Assembly: GCF_001293775.1 (NCBI RefSeq)
Contig: NZ_LGLN01000029.1
Span: 2,410-66,409, forward strand
Direction: 5' to 3'
DNA from: Pseudomonas syringae pv. cilantro
GTDB taxonomy: Bacteria; Pseudomonadota; Gammaproteobacteria; Pseudomonadales; Pseudomonadaceae
Length of the DNA: 64,000 bases
Shown here one piece after another: positions 37,149 through 47,099 of this stretch. A model generated the notes under the pieces. It was given only the letters and a program-made list of their open reading frames with translations, ran no database searches and was not told the origin of the DNA. Position 1 is the stretch's first letter. Every line of letters begins with the position of its first letter. The position numbers and the translations under genes were made by a program.

Positions 37149-38690
37149 ATGCCCGCCGTTCCCGCGCTCAATCACAGTGGTGCAAAGGGTGTGACACTCA
37201 GTCAGAGCCGGTTGCCGTTATCGGTGGCCAGCAAAAGTGAGCATGAAGTTATTCTGGACATCACCAACCGGTACGAAATTACGCATGCTCGCCGAAGCGG
37301 TGAGTTCATTGTCGTCAACATGACTGTTTTAGGGCGGTCCAAAAGGGGAGGCGAACTCGCCGTCATCGAGACTGACAAGTGGAAACAACTCTCTGGCGCC
37401 AAGGGCTCTAATCCAGGTGGGTTGTTTCAAGCTCCCGACGGCGTTAAATGGTATGTGAAAACGAACCCTTCAACCAATAGGCTTCGCAACGAGGTGCTGG
37501 CCGCCAAACTGTACCGTGCCGCAGGAATTGATGTTCCTGACATAGAACTGGCGTCCCGCAACGGTAAACCGGCATTGATTTCCAAACTGATAGGCGGGAA
37601 TCAAAAAGACCTCGGTACGATAGAAAAAAGTAGCCAGTTGAGGTGCGGCTTTGCTGTGGATGCCTGGTTGGCGAACTGGGATGTCATCGGTCTGACGGGG
37701 GATAATGTCATCTTCAATCACCGTAACAAACCTGTGCGCATCGACCTTGGCGGCGCGCTGGTCTTTCGCGCCCAAGGGGGACACAAGGGTAATCAGTTCG
37801 GTACCACACCAATGGAGCTGGTCACGATGCTGTCTCGTGAAGAAAACACGTCCAGTCGTGCCTTTAGGAAAATCGAACTCGATGAAATCCGAATCGGGAT
37901 TGCCGCGATAGAAAAAATACCGGATGCGCGTATTGCCGCATTCTGCGCAGCACACGGCCCTGGCAATCACAGCGAACGCATTGAACTCGGTAAAAGACTG
38001 ATCAGCCGGAAGAAGTGGCTTGTCGATATGAAACAGACGCTTCCTCATATTCATCGTAAAAAGAACGAGGAAGGCCATGTCGTCACTGTTAAAAAACCCA
38101 CGTCACCCAGCGATGTGCGTGCCTGGGGTGACTCATTTGCAACAGCCGTTTTTGTACCCCACTGTCCTGTCCGTGGCAGCCTGAGCAACATACCGTTCAG
38201 ATCATGGACGCCCCCCAATACACTGGAGGGCTGGCGTCGGGTTAAAACCCGTGCTGTCGACTTCAAAGAGCCCGAATTCAAGTTTTCCAATCATCTTGCT
38301 CCCGCCAGTGGAGCGATAATTTTTGAGCCTGACGGCAGGATATGGGTCACCGAGCCGACTAACCACCCGTTCGGCGCAACGCACGCTTTTCCGAAGGGAA
38401 AGCAGGAAGCCGGTCTGAATTTGAGGACCAATGCGCTCAAGGAAGTCTACGAAGAGACGGGGCTTAAAGTTGAATTCCACGGTTTTATTGGTGATTACGA
38501 CCGAACGACATCACGGACTCGTTATTACCTTGCCAAGCGCGTAGATGGAACGCCGTCCGATATGGGCTTTGAATCTCAAAGCGTCAAGCTGGCAAAAATT
38601 ACAGAGGCCGAAAAACTGCTGTCCAGCGCGGTGGACACTGCCATCTTGCGAGACGCGGTACTGGCTCGCCTAAGGAACCCTTTTAAATGA
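37149..38690 (+). CDS. hopAG1: Type III effector HopAG1 (kinase-like plus Nudix)
   Basis: 513 residues, placed as HopAG1 by its C-terminal Nudix domain and its position before hopAH1 and hopAI1. The Nudix box (around 417-439, GKQEAGLNLRTNALKEVYEETGL) keeps the KEVYEETGL core, although the first Glu of the usual G-x5-E is Leu and the Arg of REUxEE is Lys. The middle (about 95-290) resembles a HipA/lipid-kinase-like fold often seen in polymorphic toxins: NEVLAAKLYRAAGIDVP, DAWLANWDVIGLTGDN and PVRIDLGGAL. The frame is open from 37023, but ATG 37149 lies 4 bases after the ABC stop and avoids overlap. No hrp box is seen directly upstream. Confidence 0.82.
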   Translation: MPAVPALNHSGAKGVTLSQSRLPLSVASKSEHEVILDITNRYEITHARRSGEFIVVNMTVLGRSKRGGELAVIETDKWKQLSGAKGSNPGGLFQAPDGVKWYVKTNPSTNRLRNEVLAAKLYRAAGIDVPDIELASRNGKPALISKLIGGNQKDLGTIEKSSQLRCGFAVDAWLANWDVIGLTGDNVIFNHRNKPVRIDLGGALVFRAQGGHKGNQFGTTPMELVTMLSREENTSSRAFRKIELDEIRIGIAAIEKIPDARIAAFCAAHGPGNHSERIELGKRLISRKKWLVDMKQTLPHIHRKKNEEGHVVTVKKPTSPSDVRAWGDSFATAVFVPHCPVRGSLSNIPFRSWTPPNTLEGWRRVKTRAVDFKEPEFKFSNHLAPASGAIIFEPDGRIWVTEPTNHPFGATHAFPKGKQEAGLNLRTNALKEVYEETGLKVEFHGFIGDYDRTTSRTRYYLAKRVDGTPSDMGFESQSVKLAKITEAEKLLSSAVDTAILRDAVLARLRNPFK

Positions 38691-38796
38691 ATTTCATCTG
38701 CTTGAGCGCTGACAGACGATAAAGAGGATTCTGGAAACCCCGCAAAAAAAACCAGTTCACCCAAACGCGTTACCTCCACAGGTAAGGAGTAATGAA

Positions 38797-40065
38797 ATGA
38801 GTATGAACACCCCTGTAAGCAACAATAGCCCGGTGTGGTTACCTGTCTCTTCGGGCAATCACGCTCCGAGCCCGGACTATCCCGGGAAATCGTCGAGCAA
38901 TGCCGTGCATTTTCTTCCAGCAGAAAGGACCGGCCATTCGCCGAACGCGGTCAGTTGGGGCAATTGCAAACCGAAAACCGCCACTACAGAGAATGGGCGA
39001 GCCGGTGAAACAGATCAAAGTGACGTTATCGATGCGTTGATGACGCTCATTTATGCGGTACTAAAAAGTTTGCTGGGTCATTCCTCTGCAAGTGACCCTT
39101 CCGAGAACCGATCCTCTGCCCCGTCCAGGCCAGGTCGGGCTGCCGCTTCTTCCGGTAATGCTGCCAGTCAGACCCCGAATTCAAACGTGTCTGGACAGTC
39201 TGATGATGCCCGCCCGCTCAATAACGTTGGCCTGGGTGCTCATGGTGGCGCGAATACTGTCCCTGACCGGATTGCTTCTCCAGAAGCGGCGCAAAAAATG
39301 GTCGAAGACGTGAAAAATTCCGGAGGTGGAACGCTCCGTATCCAGATGACTCACGACCAGATCAATGACCCGGCGCAGATGGCCAAGCTCAAAGCGATGG
39401 TCGACGCCGGTGACAAGCAGGGGGTCAAGATTCAGTTCACGTTTCGTGACAACGCAAATGGCGGCGGTGGCAACGTCTTGTCCGGCGATAAACTCAAACA
39501 GGCCGCTGACGATGTCAAAAACGTAGTTTCTGCACTTGGAAAACACCCAAGCTTTGTACTCAACACGTTCAATGAGGGTGGCAGGAGCGCCACCCAGGGC
39601 TGGGCAGACATGCAGAGCACCTTGATCAAGTCTGCACGCGATGCCGGTTACAAAGGCGAAATCGTGGTGGAGGACAGCAATTGGGGTGGCGGTCTGACAG
39701 CCGGCGGGGAAAGCGGACTGGTCAAATACGCTGATCAATTGAAAGCCGCCAACGGCAGTAACAACCCCGGCCTGATCGGCAGCATCCATGAATACGCCAG
39801 CGGTGCTGACGCGTCTTCGCGTCTGTCGTCGGAGATCAAGGCACTGAAGGGCGCGGGCTTCAAACCTCAGATCGGTGAAGTCGGCAACGCCAACTGGACC
39901 GGGGGCGGCAACTTCGAGCAGCGCGACGGGGCCAACCAGGCCGTGAAGGACAACATGGACGCGCTGAAAGCCGCTGGCGCCGATGTTCTGCCGTGGATGG
40001 ACCAGTTCAGGGACGGCAAGATCAAACACGATGTCGGCTTCTCGAAAGACGATCAATTCACTTGA
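38797..40065 (+). CDS. hopAH1: Type III effector HopAH1 (TIM-barrel glycosidase-like)
   Basis: 422 residues. The first ~150 are Ser/Pro/Asn-rich and low in structure, as in secreted effectors. The rest looks like a (beta/alpha)8 barrel of the clan A glycoside hydrolase type: Asn-Glu in LNTFNEGG (Glu260) would be the acid/base and Glu361 in QIGEVGNANW the nucleophile, with IHEY at 330-333. A plant cell-wall or glycan target is therefore possible but unproven. TAAGGAG precedes the ATG. Part of the hopAG1-hopAH1-hopAI1 group. Confidence 0.82.
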   Translation: MSMNTPVSNNSPVWLPVSSGNHAPSPDYPGKSSSNAVHFLPAERTGHSPNAVSWGNCKPKTATTENGRAGETDQSDVIDALMTLIYAVLKSLLGHSSASDPSENRSSAPSRPGRAAASSGNAASQTPNSNVSGQSDDARPLNNVGLGAHGGANTVPDRIASPEAAQKMVEDVKNSGGGTLRIQMTHDQINDPAQMAKLKAMVDAGDKQGVKIQFTFRDNANGGGGNVLSGDKLKQAADDVKNVVSALGKHPSFVLNTFNEGGRSATQGWADMQSTLIKSARDAGYKGEIVVEDSNWGGGLTAGGESGLVKYADQLKAANGSNNPGLIGSIHEYASGADASSRLSSEIKALKGAGFKPQIGEVGNANWTGGGNFEQRDGANQAVKDNMDALKAAGADVLPWMDQFRDGKIKHDVGFSKDDQFT

Positions 40066-40161
40066 CAGTGTTTATGGAAGTCTGGTAACGCTGAACAACA
40101 GACCGTCGCCGGGGTTACCCGCAAAGTCGCTGTCGATCAATTCAGGCTCCTGAATAAAAAA

Positions 40162-40195
40162 GGGGGGCGACGAGATTCAACGGCGTCGCCACCCC
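40162..40195. other. Hairpin between hopAH1 and hopAI1
   Basis: GGGGGGCGACG pairs with CGTCGCC-A-CCCC (one bulge). The flanking A run precedes it on the plus strand, so as a terminator it would work on the minus strand; on the plus strand it lacks a T run and transcription into hopAI1 may continue. Confidence 0.5.
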
Positions 40196-40235
40196 TGCAT
40201 TTCAATATCTCGATAGAAAGCAGGAAAACAACGTT

Positions 40236-41039
40236 ATGCCCGTAAGCAAACCCATGCTCAGTTTGAGGCTGAACACCCAGTTGACTTCACCACCTGTCAA
40301 AAAAGACACGGGGGCTGGACTGGGTCGCATGAATAAGGGGGAGGTACTTGCCAACACTCAGACTCGTTTTGCCTTGAATCACCGTGCACCCACTTACGAG
40401 GTCGCACAGCGCGCGCTGGGTGAAAATCATGGTGGCTGGACGGCTGTCAATCAATTCAAAATGACGGGCACCGACATGTTTATCCATATGGACCGCAGAG
40501 AGCCCAGGAGCAAGGGCGACTTTGTCGGTGACAAGTTTCACCTCAGTGTGGCGCCCCGACATGTTGCCAGCGCATTTGATGCGATAGGCAAGCTACTGCA
40601 AGCCGACGACAGCCCGGTCGACAGGTGGAAAGTGACCGACATGAGTTGCGTACATACCTACTCGCCGCCTCAACATGCGCGTGTTACGCAGGGGGCTCAA
40701 TTCACGCTGTACGCCAAACCTGATCGCGCGGACAACACTTACAGCCCCGAATACATGGGGAAAATGCGGGGCATGATCAGCAGTATCGAGCGTGAGTTGC
40801 ACGCAGCCGGCGTACAGCAAAGCAATAATCGCCCTGCATCGGATGTAGCGCCCGGGCACTGGGCGTATGCGTCTTATCGCAATGAACACAGAAGCGAAAG
40901 AACGGGATCCTCCAGCCAGGCCAATGAATTGGAAAAGGAGCCGTTTTTCCAATTGGTTTCATTTCCCGACGTGGCTGCTTCGCCCGTGAAATCAGGCGCG
41001 TCAAGCCGTTCGCTGATGCCACCGCCCTGGACTCGCTGA
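40236..41039 (+). CDS. hopAI1: Type III effector HopAI1, phosphothreonine lyase
   Basis: 267 residues, the known HopAI1 length. It belongs to the OspF/SpvC/HopAI1 phosphothreonine lyases, which remove phosphate from the activation-loop Thr of MAP kinases irreversibly and so silence plant immune MAPK signalling. Catalytic residues are visible: the Lys in GDKFHLSV (Lys100) and the His in MFIHMD (His84). The first 45 residues are basic and Ser/Thr-rich, as for a type III signal. AGGAAA precedes the ATG. The gene looks intact. Confidence 0.93.
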   Translation: MPVSKPMLSLRLNTQLTSPPVKKDTGAGLGRMNKGEVLANTQTRFALNHRAPTYEVAQRALGENHGGWTAVNQFKMTGTDMFIHMDRREPRSKGDFVGDKFHLSVAPRHVASAFDAIGKLLQADDSPVDRWKVTDMSCVHTYSPPQHARVTQGAQFTLYAKPDRADNTYSPEYMGKMRGMISSIERELHAAGVQQSNNRPASDVAPGHWAYASYRNEHRSERTGSSSQANELEKEPFFQLVSFPDVAASPVKSGASSRSLMPPPWTR

Positions 41040-41207
41040 ACAAGTCTGGCTGTGACCATCACCCATAGCGACTTCCGTTAAAGCCCATGACGGGTTTCTC
41101 CAAAGAGTGTGATTACCCCATGCACTACCTGAGCGTGTTTACAAAGCACGTCTTAAAAAATAGAACGAACGCCGTCGCACAACGACGCGCTTTACAGGAA
41201 ATATTCC

Positions 41208-42416
41208 ATGCCACATCCAGTGTCTCAATACTCTGCCAATCAGGCTTACCTCTACAATCAGCCTTCCCATCACCAGGCATCCACGTCTCGCGCGCAGCAA
41301 AGCTTACAAGGCGTTCACCGTGTTGCCAGACCTGGAAATACGACGGCTGTCATCGGGGGGTATTCTGTTCCGTTAACCGCCGTTAACCGGACAGGGTTTG
41401 CGTCTGCCTTTGCAACCCGCCACACAGCGCACACCACGCAATTGGGGCAAAGAGGCATAGCGCCTGCCTCTGCCCATCAGGTTTTAAATCAGCGCCACCG
41501 ACTGGCGCACGCGGCAGAGCTTGAAAAACAGCATATTCTCAACAATCAGCTGAATAATTTCCCGACAGAAAAAAGCAGGATTGCACATAACAGTCTGCAG
41601 CACTTTAGCCGCTATTCACCCTCGCAGGGCAGGCAAGTCGTTGATGCATTGCATATCTATCAGCAGGATTATGGCGATAACTACCTGATGAATATCAGCG
41701 CGATGGGCTATCACTCACTGAGCCACTACTTGCAATCCCTCGACCCTAAATACCACAACGAAGCCGAGGTGAATAATTTTGTCCGTGATTTTGCTCGACA
41801 TTACGAGGCGGGCGAACTGAACGCCGAGGAGTTTGAAATTCACAAAACCCACATCGAAACACAGTTGGCGCCACAAACGGCTCTTTTACGACAGTTTATT
41901 CATGCCGCTCCGCGTATTTCAGGTGTCTCTCTGTTGAAAGGTGCGACAGGGCATGACGATCTGTTCACGACTCAGCTCAATGGCGAGTCTGCGCTGCAAG
42001 CTCTGCTCTCGGGCAAAGCGTTGCGGTTCAACGGTTTTCTCAGTACGACATCCAGCGCGGACGCGGCAGTAGAATTCTCCAGTGTGTCGGATGAGCGAGG
42101 GTTGGGCATAGCCAGGTATACGGTGGACCTTTCAAGCGGTGACCTTTCATCTGAAGTGTTGCGTCGTCAAACGCTGCGTGATCTGCAGAGCAATCGCGTT
42201 GATGCATCGTCGATCTTTTTCCGCTTCAAGGCCGACCACGTTGCGGGTATCCACGTGGATGCCATTCAGGATGCTCACAATCCGGATATGAGCATCAGCG
42301 AGGCGGGTGAGCAGGAAATTCTGCTCAATCCAGGGCATTACTTTCAGCCGGAAAAAATCGTGATGCTCGAGCAAGGTTTTGCAGTCAGCGGGCGGCTTGC
42401 TTATGGCGAACGCTGA
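41208..42416 (+). CDS. Candidate type III effector with ADP-ribosyltransferase fold
   Basis: 402 residues, no established name that I can assign. The first 103 residues contain no Asp or Glu and are rich in Ser, Gln, His and Ala, a strong type III secretion bias. The C-terminal 170 residues look like an arginine-type mono-ADP-ribosyltransferase: STT/S motif in FNGFLSTTSS (279-282) and a Glu-x-Glu motif in AGEQEILLNPGHYF (Glu368, Glu370). Where family members have the NAD-binding Arg (YRG), this protein has Lys244 (SLLKGAT). It follows hopAI1 by 168 bases with AGGAAAT before the ATG and no separate hrp box. A function like HopU1/HopO1 is possible if the Lys supports NAD binding. Confidence 0.72.
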   Translation: MPHPVSQYSANQAYLYNQPSHHQASTSRAQQSLQGVHRVARPGNTTAVIGGYSVPLTAVNRTGFASAFATRHTAHTTQLGQRGIAPASAHQVLNQRHRLAHAAELEKQHILNNQLNNFPTEKSRIAHNSLQHFSRYSPSQGRQVVDALHIYQQDYGDNYLMNISAMGYHSLSHYLQSLDPKYHNEAEVNNFVRDFARHYEAGELNAEEFEIHKTHIETQLAPQTALLRQFIHAAPRISGVSLLKGATGHDDLFTTQLNGESALQALLSGKALRFNGFLSTTSSADAAVEFSSVSDERGLGIARYTVDLSSGDLSSEVLRRQTLRDLQSNRVDASSIFFRFKADHVAGIHVDAIQDAHNPDMSISEAGEQEILLNPGHYFQPEKIVMLEQGFAVSGRLAYGER

Positions 42417-42449
42417 CGTGTCTTGATCTGATCGGGAAGCCTTCGAACG

Positions 42450-43526
42450 TTATCGGTGCAAGATCACCTGATGAATCTCCTGCAACGGAATAATCCGCTG
42501 TGCAGCATTCAGTTTGATCGCTTCCTTGGGCATGCCGAACACCACGCAGCTGGCCTCGTCCTGGGCGACGGTCGAGCCGCCAGCATCAAGCATTTCCTTG
42601 AGCCCGCGTGCGCCGTCGTCGCCCATGCCGGTCATGATGATGCCGGTGGCGTTCTTGCCGGCGAACTTGGCGACCGAGCGAAACAGCACGTCGACGGACG
42701 GGCGGTGCCGATTGACCAGCGGGCCGTCGATGACCTGGACGTGATAGTAGGCGCCGCTGCGGGTCACCATCATGTGTTTGCCGCCCGGCGCGATCAGGGC
42801 CAGGCCGGGCAGGATGCGGTCGTTGTTTTTAGCTTCGCGTACTTCGATCTGGCTCAGGCTGTTGAGGCGTTCGGCGAACGAGGCGGTGAATTTTTCCGGC
42901 ATGTGCTGGACGATGACCATGCCGGGACAGACGCGGGGCAGGGCGGTCAGCACCGCTTCCAGCGCCTGAGTACCGCCGGTAGACGTGCCGATGGCGACGA
43001 TGCGTTCGGTGGTGTGCGCCATGGCGTGACCGCTGGCGGCGGGCAGGATGGCGTCAGCGGTGAGTTTGCTGGCGGGGTTCAGTACCGGGGCAGCGGTGCG
43101 CTTGCCAAGGTTTTTGACATTGGAGTTGGCCGCCGCGCGAATCGCGCTCACCAGTTCGGCGGCCGATTCGATCAGGAAGTTTTTCAGGCCGGTGGTGGGT
43201 TTGGTGATGATTTCCACCGCCCCGGCAGACAGTGCCTGCAACGAGGTTTCCGCGCCTTTCTGGGTCAGCGACGAGCAGATGACCACCGGCGTCGGGCGCT
43301 CGCTCATGATTTTTTTCAGGAAAGTAATGCCGTCCATACGCGGCATCTCGATGTCCAGCACGATGACGTCGGGCCATTCCTGGGCCAGCTTGCTCATGGC
43401 GAAGATCGGGTCTGACGCCGCGCCCATGACATGCATATCGGGTGTGTCGTTGAGAATCGCCACGAGTACCTGACGAACTACCGCCGAATCATCGACCAGC
43501 AGTACGCTGATTTTTTTGTTTGGCAT
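42450..43526 (-). CDS. cheB: CheB protein-glutamate methylesterase
   Basis: 358 residues. A receiver domain with acceptor Asp58 ([13 protein letters not shown]) is followed by the methylesterase domain, with the catalytic Ser in [11 protein letters not shown], His in VQHMPEKF and Asp in [10 protein letters not shown]. It removes methyl groups from, and deamidates, chemoreceptors during adaptation. The frame is open further upstream, but the ATG at 43526 gives the normal N-terminus [14 protein letters not shown]; it overlaps the end of cheD by 38 bases. Last gene of the che operon. Confidence 0.94.
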   Translation of the reverse strand: MPNKKISVLLVDDSAVVRQVLVAILNDTPDMHVMGAASDPIFAMSKLAQEWPDVIVLDIEMPRMDGITFLKKIMSERPTPVVICSSLTQKGAETSLQALSAGAVEIITKPTTGLKNFLIESAAELVSAIRAAANSNVKNLGKRTAAPVLNPASKLTADAILPAASGHAMAHTTERIVAIGTSTGGTQALEAVLTALPRVCPGMVIVQHMPEKFTASFAERLNSLSQIEVREAKNNDRILPGLALIAPGGKHMMVTRSGAYYHVQVIDGPLVNRHRPSVDVLFRSVAKFAGKNATGIIMTGMGDDGARGLKEMLDAGGSTVAQDEASCVVFGMPKEAIKLNAAQRIIPLQEIHQVILHR

Positions 43527-44022
43527 CTTTTTCAATTGCTTCCATTGGTTGGTGCCTGACCCATACGTTTCCGTCCCACAGGTCGAAGATGATAGTGCGA
43601 TGTCCGGTGCTGCCCATGTCTTGAGCAATCAGTTGCAGGTGGTGTTGCTCGGCCAGTGCCAGTGCCGCATGAATATTGCGGTCGGCGACATTGTGCATCT
43701 GTTGATCCAGACGCTGCGCGGGGAACATCTCGCCGCCGCCGAACAGTTTGATCTGATATTCCGCGGGCAGGGTGCCGTTGGCCAGCGCATGACGGATCAG
43801 TATTTCCATCGCCTCGTCAGCGTACCTGCCGTCCAGGGGCTGATGCTTGCGAATGCGCCCCGGCAGCATGAAATGGCACATGCCGCCAATGTGCCTGTAA
43901 GGGTGCCAGAACGTGATCGCCACACATGAACCCAGCAACGTGCGCAGGCGCGCAGGTCGGGTCTCGAAGACCACGTCACCGGGCGCCAATACTCTCTCGG
44001 CTACGCCGACGAGCGTGTTCAT
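43489..44022 (-). CDS. cheD: CheD chemoreceptor glutamine deamidase
   Basis: 177 residues. The family motifs are present: [13 protein letters not shown] with the catalytic Cys and [10 protein letters not shown] with the His, then KLFGGGEMF. CheD deamidates receptor glutamines and tunes CheA activation. It overlaps cheR by 4 bases upstream and cheB by 38 bases downstream, so the three are translated in a coupled way. Confidence 0.92.
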   Translation of the reverse strand: MNTLVGVAERVLAPGDVVFETRPARLRTLLGSCVAITFWHPYRHIGGMCHFMLPGRIRKHQPLDGRYADEAMEILIRHALANGTLPAEYQIKLFGGGEMFPAQRLDQQMHNVADRNIHAALALAEQHHLQLIAQDMGSTGHRTIIFDLWDGNVWVRHQPMEAIEKDAKQKNQRTAGR

Positions 44023-44828
44023 GGTTTGCGGTAAATCGAAGGTGAGATCATTTTCAGCATGTCGTTCACACCGTTCAGGCTTTCCGAGTGGCTGATAATG
44101 AAATAGCCACCGGATTTGAGACGCGGTAATAGCCGCGCTACCACTTTGCTCTTGGTCTCCTGATCGAAATAAATCATCACGTTGCGCAGGAAAATCACGT
44201 CGAACTCGCCCAGATCAGGCAGCGTTTCATTGAGATTGACCTGCACGAAGCTGACCCGGCTGCGCAACGATTTGTCGATCAGAAAGGTACCGTCCTGGCG
44301 ACCCGTGCCTTTCAGACAATATTTGAACAGCAAAGGTTGCGGCAGCGTCTCGGTACGCTCCATGGGGTAGTGACCGCTGCGCGCCTTGCTCAACACGCGG
44401 GTGCTGATGTCGGAACCGATGACTTCCCACGGGGCGCTGCCCAAGTGCTCGGCGAGGGTCATCGCCAGGCTGTAGGGTTCTTCGCCAGAGGAACTGGCAG
44501 CGCTCCAGACCCTGAACAGTTTGCCCGGCGAAACATGTGGCAGCACCTGCTGGCGCAGAAAATCAAAGTGCTTGGGTTCGCGGAAGAAGTAAGTCTCGTT
44601 GGTGGTCAGCAGGTCCAGGGCAATTTGCAGCTCGCCATGGCGCTGGTCGGTCATGATCAGCTTGAAATACTCGCCGTAGCTTTCCAGCTCGTAATGCTTG
44701 AGGCGTTTGAACAGGCGGCCTGCGACCAGTGCTTTCTTGGCCGGAGTCAGTTTGATGCCCGCAGCGCGGTACAGCCAGGACTGGAACTGGCCGAATTCGC
44801 GGTCATTGAGCGACGCTGTGTCAGGCAT
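44019..44828 (-). CDS. cheR: CheR chemoreceptor methyltransferase
   Basis: 269 residues. An N-terminal helical domain (GIKLTPAKKALVAGRLFKRLK) is followed by the SAM-dependent methyltransferase domain with FREPKHF, VWSAASSSGEEPYSLAM (SAM site) and DVIFLRNVMIYFD. It methylates receptor glutamates using S-adenosylmethionine. Located between cheW and cheD in the same operon. Confidence 0.93.
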   Translation of the reverse strand: MPDTASLNDREFGQFQSWLYRAAGIKLTPAKKALVAGRLFKRLKHYELESYGEYFKLIMTDQRHGELQIALDLLTTNETYFFREPKHFDFLRQQVLPHVSPGKLFRVWSAASSSGEEPYSLAMTLAEHLGSAPWEVIGSDISTRVLSKARSGHYPMERTETLPQPLLFKYCLKGTGRQDGTFLIDKSLRSRVSFVQVNLNETLPDLGEFDVIFLRNVMIYFDQETKSKVVARLLPRLKSGGYFIISHSESLNGVNDMLKMISPSIYRKP

Positions 44829-44837
44829 GTCCGGGCC

Positions 44838-45377
44838 TCAATGCGCGTCGAGGTCGAGCGCCGGTGCCTGACCGGCTTCAGCCAGGCTGGACATCTCATC
44901 AATGGACAGCACCTTCTCGACCTCCAGCACGATCACAAACTTGCCATCGACCTTGGCCATGCCGCTGATGAAGTCCGCGCGGATCCGCGCGCCGAAATTG
45001 GGCGGTGGTTCGATCTGCGAGGCCGGTATTTCCAGCACGGCCGACACGTTATCGACCAGCAGCCCGATGTCCTGCGGCTGGCCGTCCTCGGTGCTGGCCT
45101 CGATGATGATCACGCAAGAACGACGGGTGATGTCCGAGTTCTGGCGCCCGAAGCGCGCCGAGAGATCGACCACCGGCACCACCGCACCGCGCAGGTTGAT
45201 CACGCCGCGCACGAAGGCGGGCATCATCGGCACGACGGTCAGACTGCCGTATTCGATGATTTCCTTGATGCCCAGAATGCCGATGGCAAACATCTCGCCA
45301 TTGAGCATGAAAGTCAGGTACTGCGCCTCTTCTTCGACCGCTGTTGCGGTCTGCCGAGTCGTGACCAATGAGCCCAT
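44838..45377 (-). CDS. cheW: CheW coupling protein
   Basis: 179 residues with the two SH3-like lobes of CheW (YLTFMLNGEMFAIGILGIKEII, VRGVINLRGAVVPVVDLSARFG, FISGMAKVDGKFVIVLEVEKVL). It links receptors to CheA. It sits next to the receptor gene and cheR in the operon. Confidence 0.93.
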   Translation of the reverse strand: MGSLVTTRQTATAVEEEAQYLTFMLNGEMFAIGILGIKEIIEYGSLTVVPMMPAFVRGVINLRGAVVPVVDLSARFGRQNSDITRRSCVIIIEASTEDGQPQDIGLLVDNVSAVLEIPASQIEPPPNFGARIRADFISGMAKVDGKFVIVLEVEKVLSIDEMSSLAEAGQAPALDLDAH

Positions 45378-45413
45378 GTCGTTCTCCCTGTGAATCGGTA
45401 TCGAAGCCGGTGA

Positions 45414-47069
45414 TCAGAAACGCGTGAATTCCGACTCGTCCGGCGCGCTGGCCATGCTGTGCGCGAAGGCTTTGCGCGGCGCGTGCTGCACGTGGCGTGG
45501 CGGCTGACGGGGCGGGCTGCTGTGGCTGTCGGCAGGGCTGTTTTGCGCCATCGCCCTTGACGACGCGTCGAGGGTGAAGAAACTCATGGATTGCTGCAAT
45601 TGCTCGGCCTGACTGCTCATTTCTTCCGCTGTGGCGGCCAGTTCTTCGCTGCTCGATGCGTTCTGCTGGGTGACCTGATTGAGTTGCGTCATGGCGGTGT
45701 TGATCTGCGCGACACCGGCCGCCTGCTCTTCGGACGCCGCGCTGATTTCCTGCACCAGATCGGAAGTCTTGTTGATCGACGGCACCATTTCGTCCAGCAG
45801 CTTGCCGGCTTTCTCGGCCATTTCCACACTGCTCGAAGACAGCTCGCCAATTTCCTGAGCGGCCACCTGACTGCGTTCAGCCAGCTTGCGCACCTCGGCA
45901 GCCACGACCGCGAAGCCTTTGCCGTGTTCACCGGCGCGGGCCGCCTCGATAGCGGCGTTGAGCGCGAGCAGGTTGGTCTGGTAAGCGATGTCGTCAATGA
46001 TGCTGATGCGCTGAGCGATCTTCTTCATCGCCACCACGGTCTGTTGTACCGATTCGCCACCATCGGTCGCTTCCTTGGCAGCTTTGCTGGCCATGCCGTC
46101 GGTGACCTTGGCGTTTTCCGTGTTCTGGTTGATGCTGGCGCTCATCTGCTCGACCGATGCGCTGGTCTCTTCAACGCTGGCAGCCTGTTCGCTGGTGGCC
46201 TGGCTCATCGACTGCGCGGTGGCGCTGACTTCCTCCGACGCGCTGGCGAGGTTGTCGGCGGCGTTGCGCACTTCGCCGATGATGTGCGCCAGTTTGCCGA
46301 CCATGTTCCGCATGGCGTTAAGCACCATGCCTGTTTCGTCTTTGGAGCCGTGCCCGATGTAGGCGTTGAGATTGCCTTCTGCCAACTGTTCGGCGGCCGT
46401 CGCGGCTTCCTTGAGCGGGCGGGAAATGATCCGCGCGATGAACAGCGCCAGACCCAGCCCGATCAGCAACGCAGCAATCAGGACCACGACGATCGAGACA
46501 CGAGCGGTTTCATACAGCTGCGAGCCTTTTTCTCCAGCGGCAGTCGCGCCTGCATCGTTCAGCTCGACCATCTTTTGCAACTGAGTGGTCACTTCATCGA
46601 AGTGCGTTTTCGATTCGCCCCTGAGCAACCCACGCGCCTGAGCTTCCAGGTTCTGTCGGGACTGATCGAACAGATCGTTGCTGACCTTCAGATAGGCGGC
46701 CCATGATGCGCTGAGGCTGTTGAACAATTGACGATCGTCATCGCTGACAACCAGTTTGTCGTAAATGGCCAGGCGCGTTTCGAATTGTTTGCGCGCCTCT
46801 GCGGCTTCTTGCTCCATCTGGGCCTTCTCCGCAGCGGCGTCGGAGGCAATATGGCGGTTCTCCTTCAATCTGTAACTGGCCGCGTAGAAGCGCATGCCCG
46901 CAGCCGCGCGCATGGATGGCATCCAGTTTTCCTTGATGTCCTGAGCGGCATGATTGACCTGGCCGAGCTGGATAATCGCAAAGGCTCCCATGCCTGCGGT
47001 CAACGCCAGAACCACCAGAAACGAGGTTATCAATTTGGTGGAAATCTTCAGATCGTAAAACCATTTCAT
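45414..47069 (-). CDS. Methyl-accepting chemotaxis protein (4HB sensor)
   Basis: 551 residues. One membrane segment (~12-35), a periplasmic four-helix-bundle domain (~40-185), a second membrane segment (~190-210), HAMP (~211-265, [20 protein letters not shown]) and a long coiled-coil signalling domain whose tip is [25 protein letters not shown]. The C-terminal tail is extended and Pro/Ser/His-rich, with no CheR-docking pentapeptide. Its gene position beside cheA and cheW makes it the cluster's dedicated receptor. Ligand unknown. Confidence 0.92.
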   Translation of the reverse strand: MKWFYDLKISTKLITSFLVVLALTAGMGAFAIIQLGQVNHAAQDIKENWMPSMRAAAGMRFYAASYRLKENRHIASDAAAEKAQMEQEAAEARKQFETRLAIYDKLVVSDDDRQLFNSLSASWAAYLKVSNDLFDQSRQNLEAQARGLLRGESKTHFDEVTTQLQKMVELNDAGATAAGEKGSQLYETARVSIVVVLIAALLIGLGLALFIARIISRPLKEAATAAEQLAEGNLNAYIGHGSKDETGMVLNAMRNMVGKLAHIIGEVRNAADNLASASEEVSATAQSMSQATSEQAASVEETSASVEQMSASINQNTENAKVTDGMASKAAKEATDGGESVQQTVVAMKKIAQRISIIDDIAYQTNLLALNAAIEAARAGEHGKGFAVVAAEVRKLAERSQVAAQEIGELSSSSVEMAEKAGKLLDEMVPSINKTSDLVQEISAASEEQAAGVAQINTAMTQLNQVTQQNASSSEELAATAEEMSSQAEQLQQSMSFFTLDASSRAMAQNSPADSHSSPPRQPPRHVQHAPRKAFAHSMASAPDESEFTRF

Positions 47070-47099
47070 CGGGGGTTACTCCTTGGAATTGCAAATCCG

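Noticed and set aside
38733..38763. Possible hrp box before hopAH1 (GGAAAC and TCACCCA)
   Set aside because: Both halves have mismatches and the spacer is 17-18 bases, outside the accepted 15-16.
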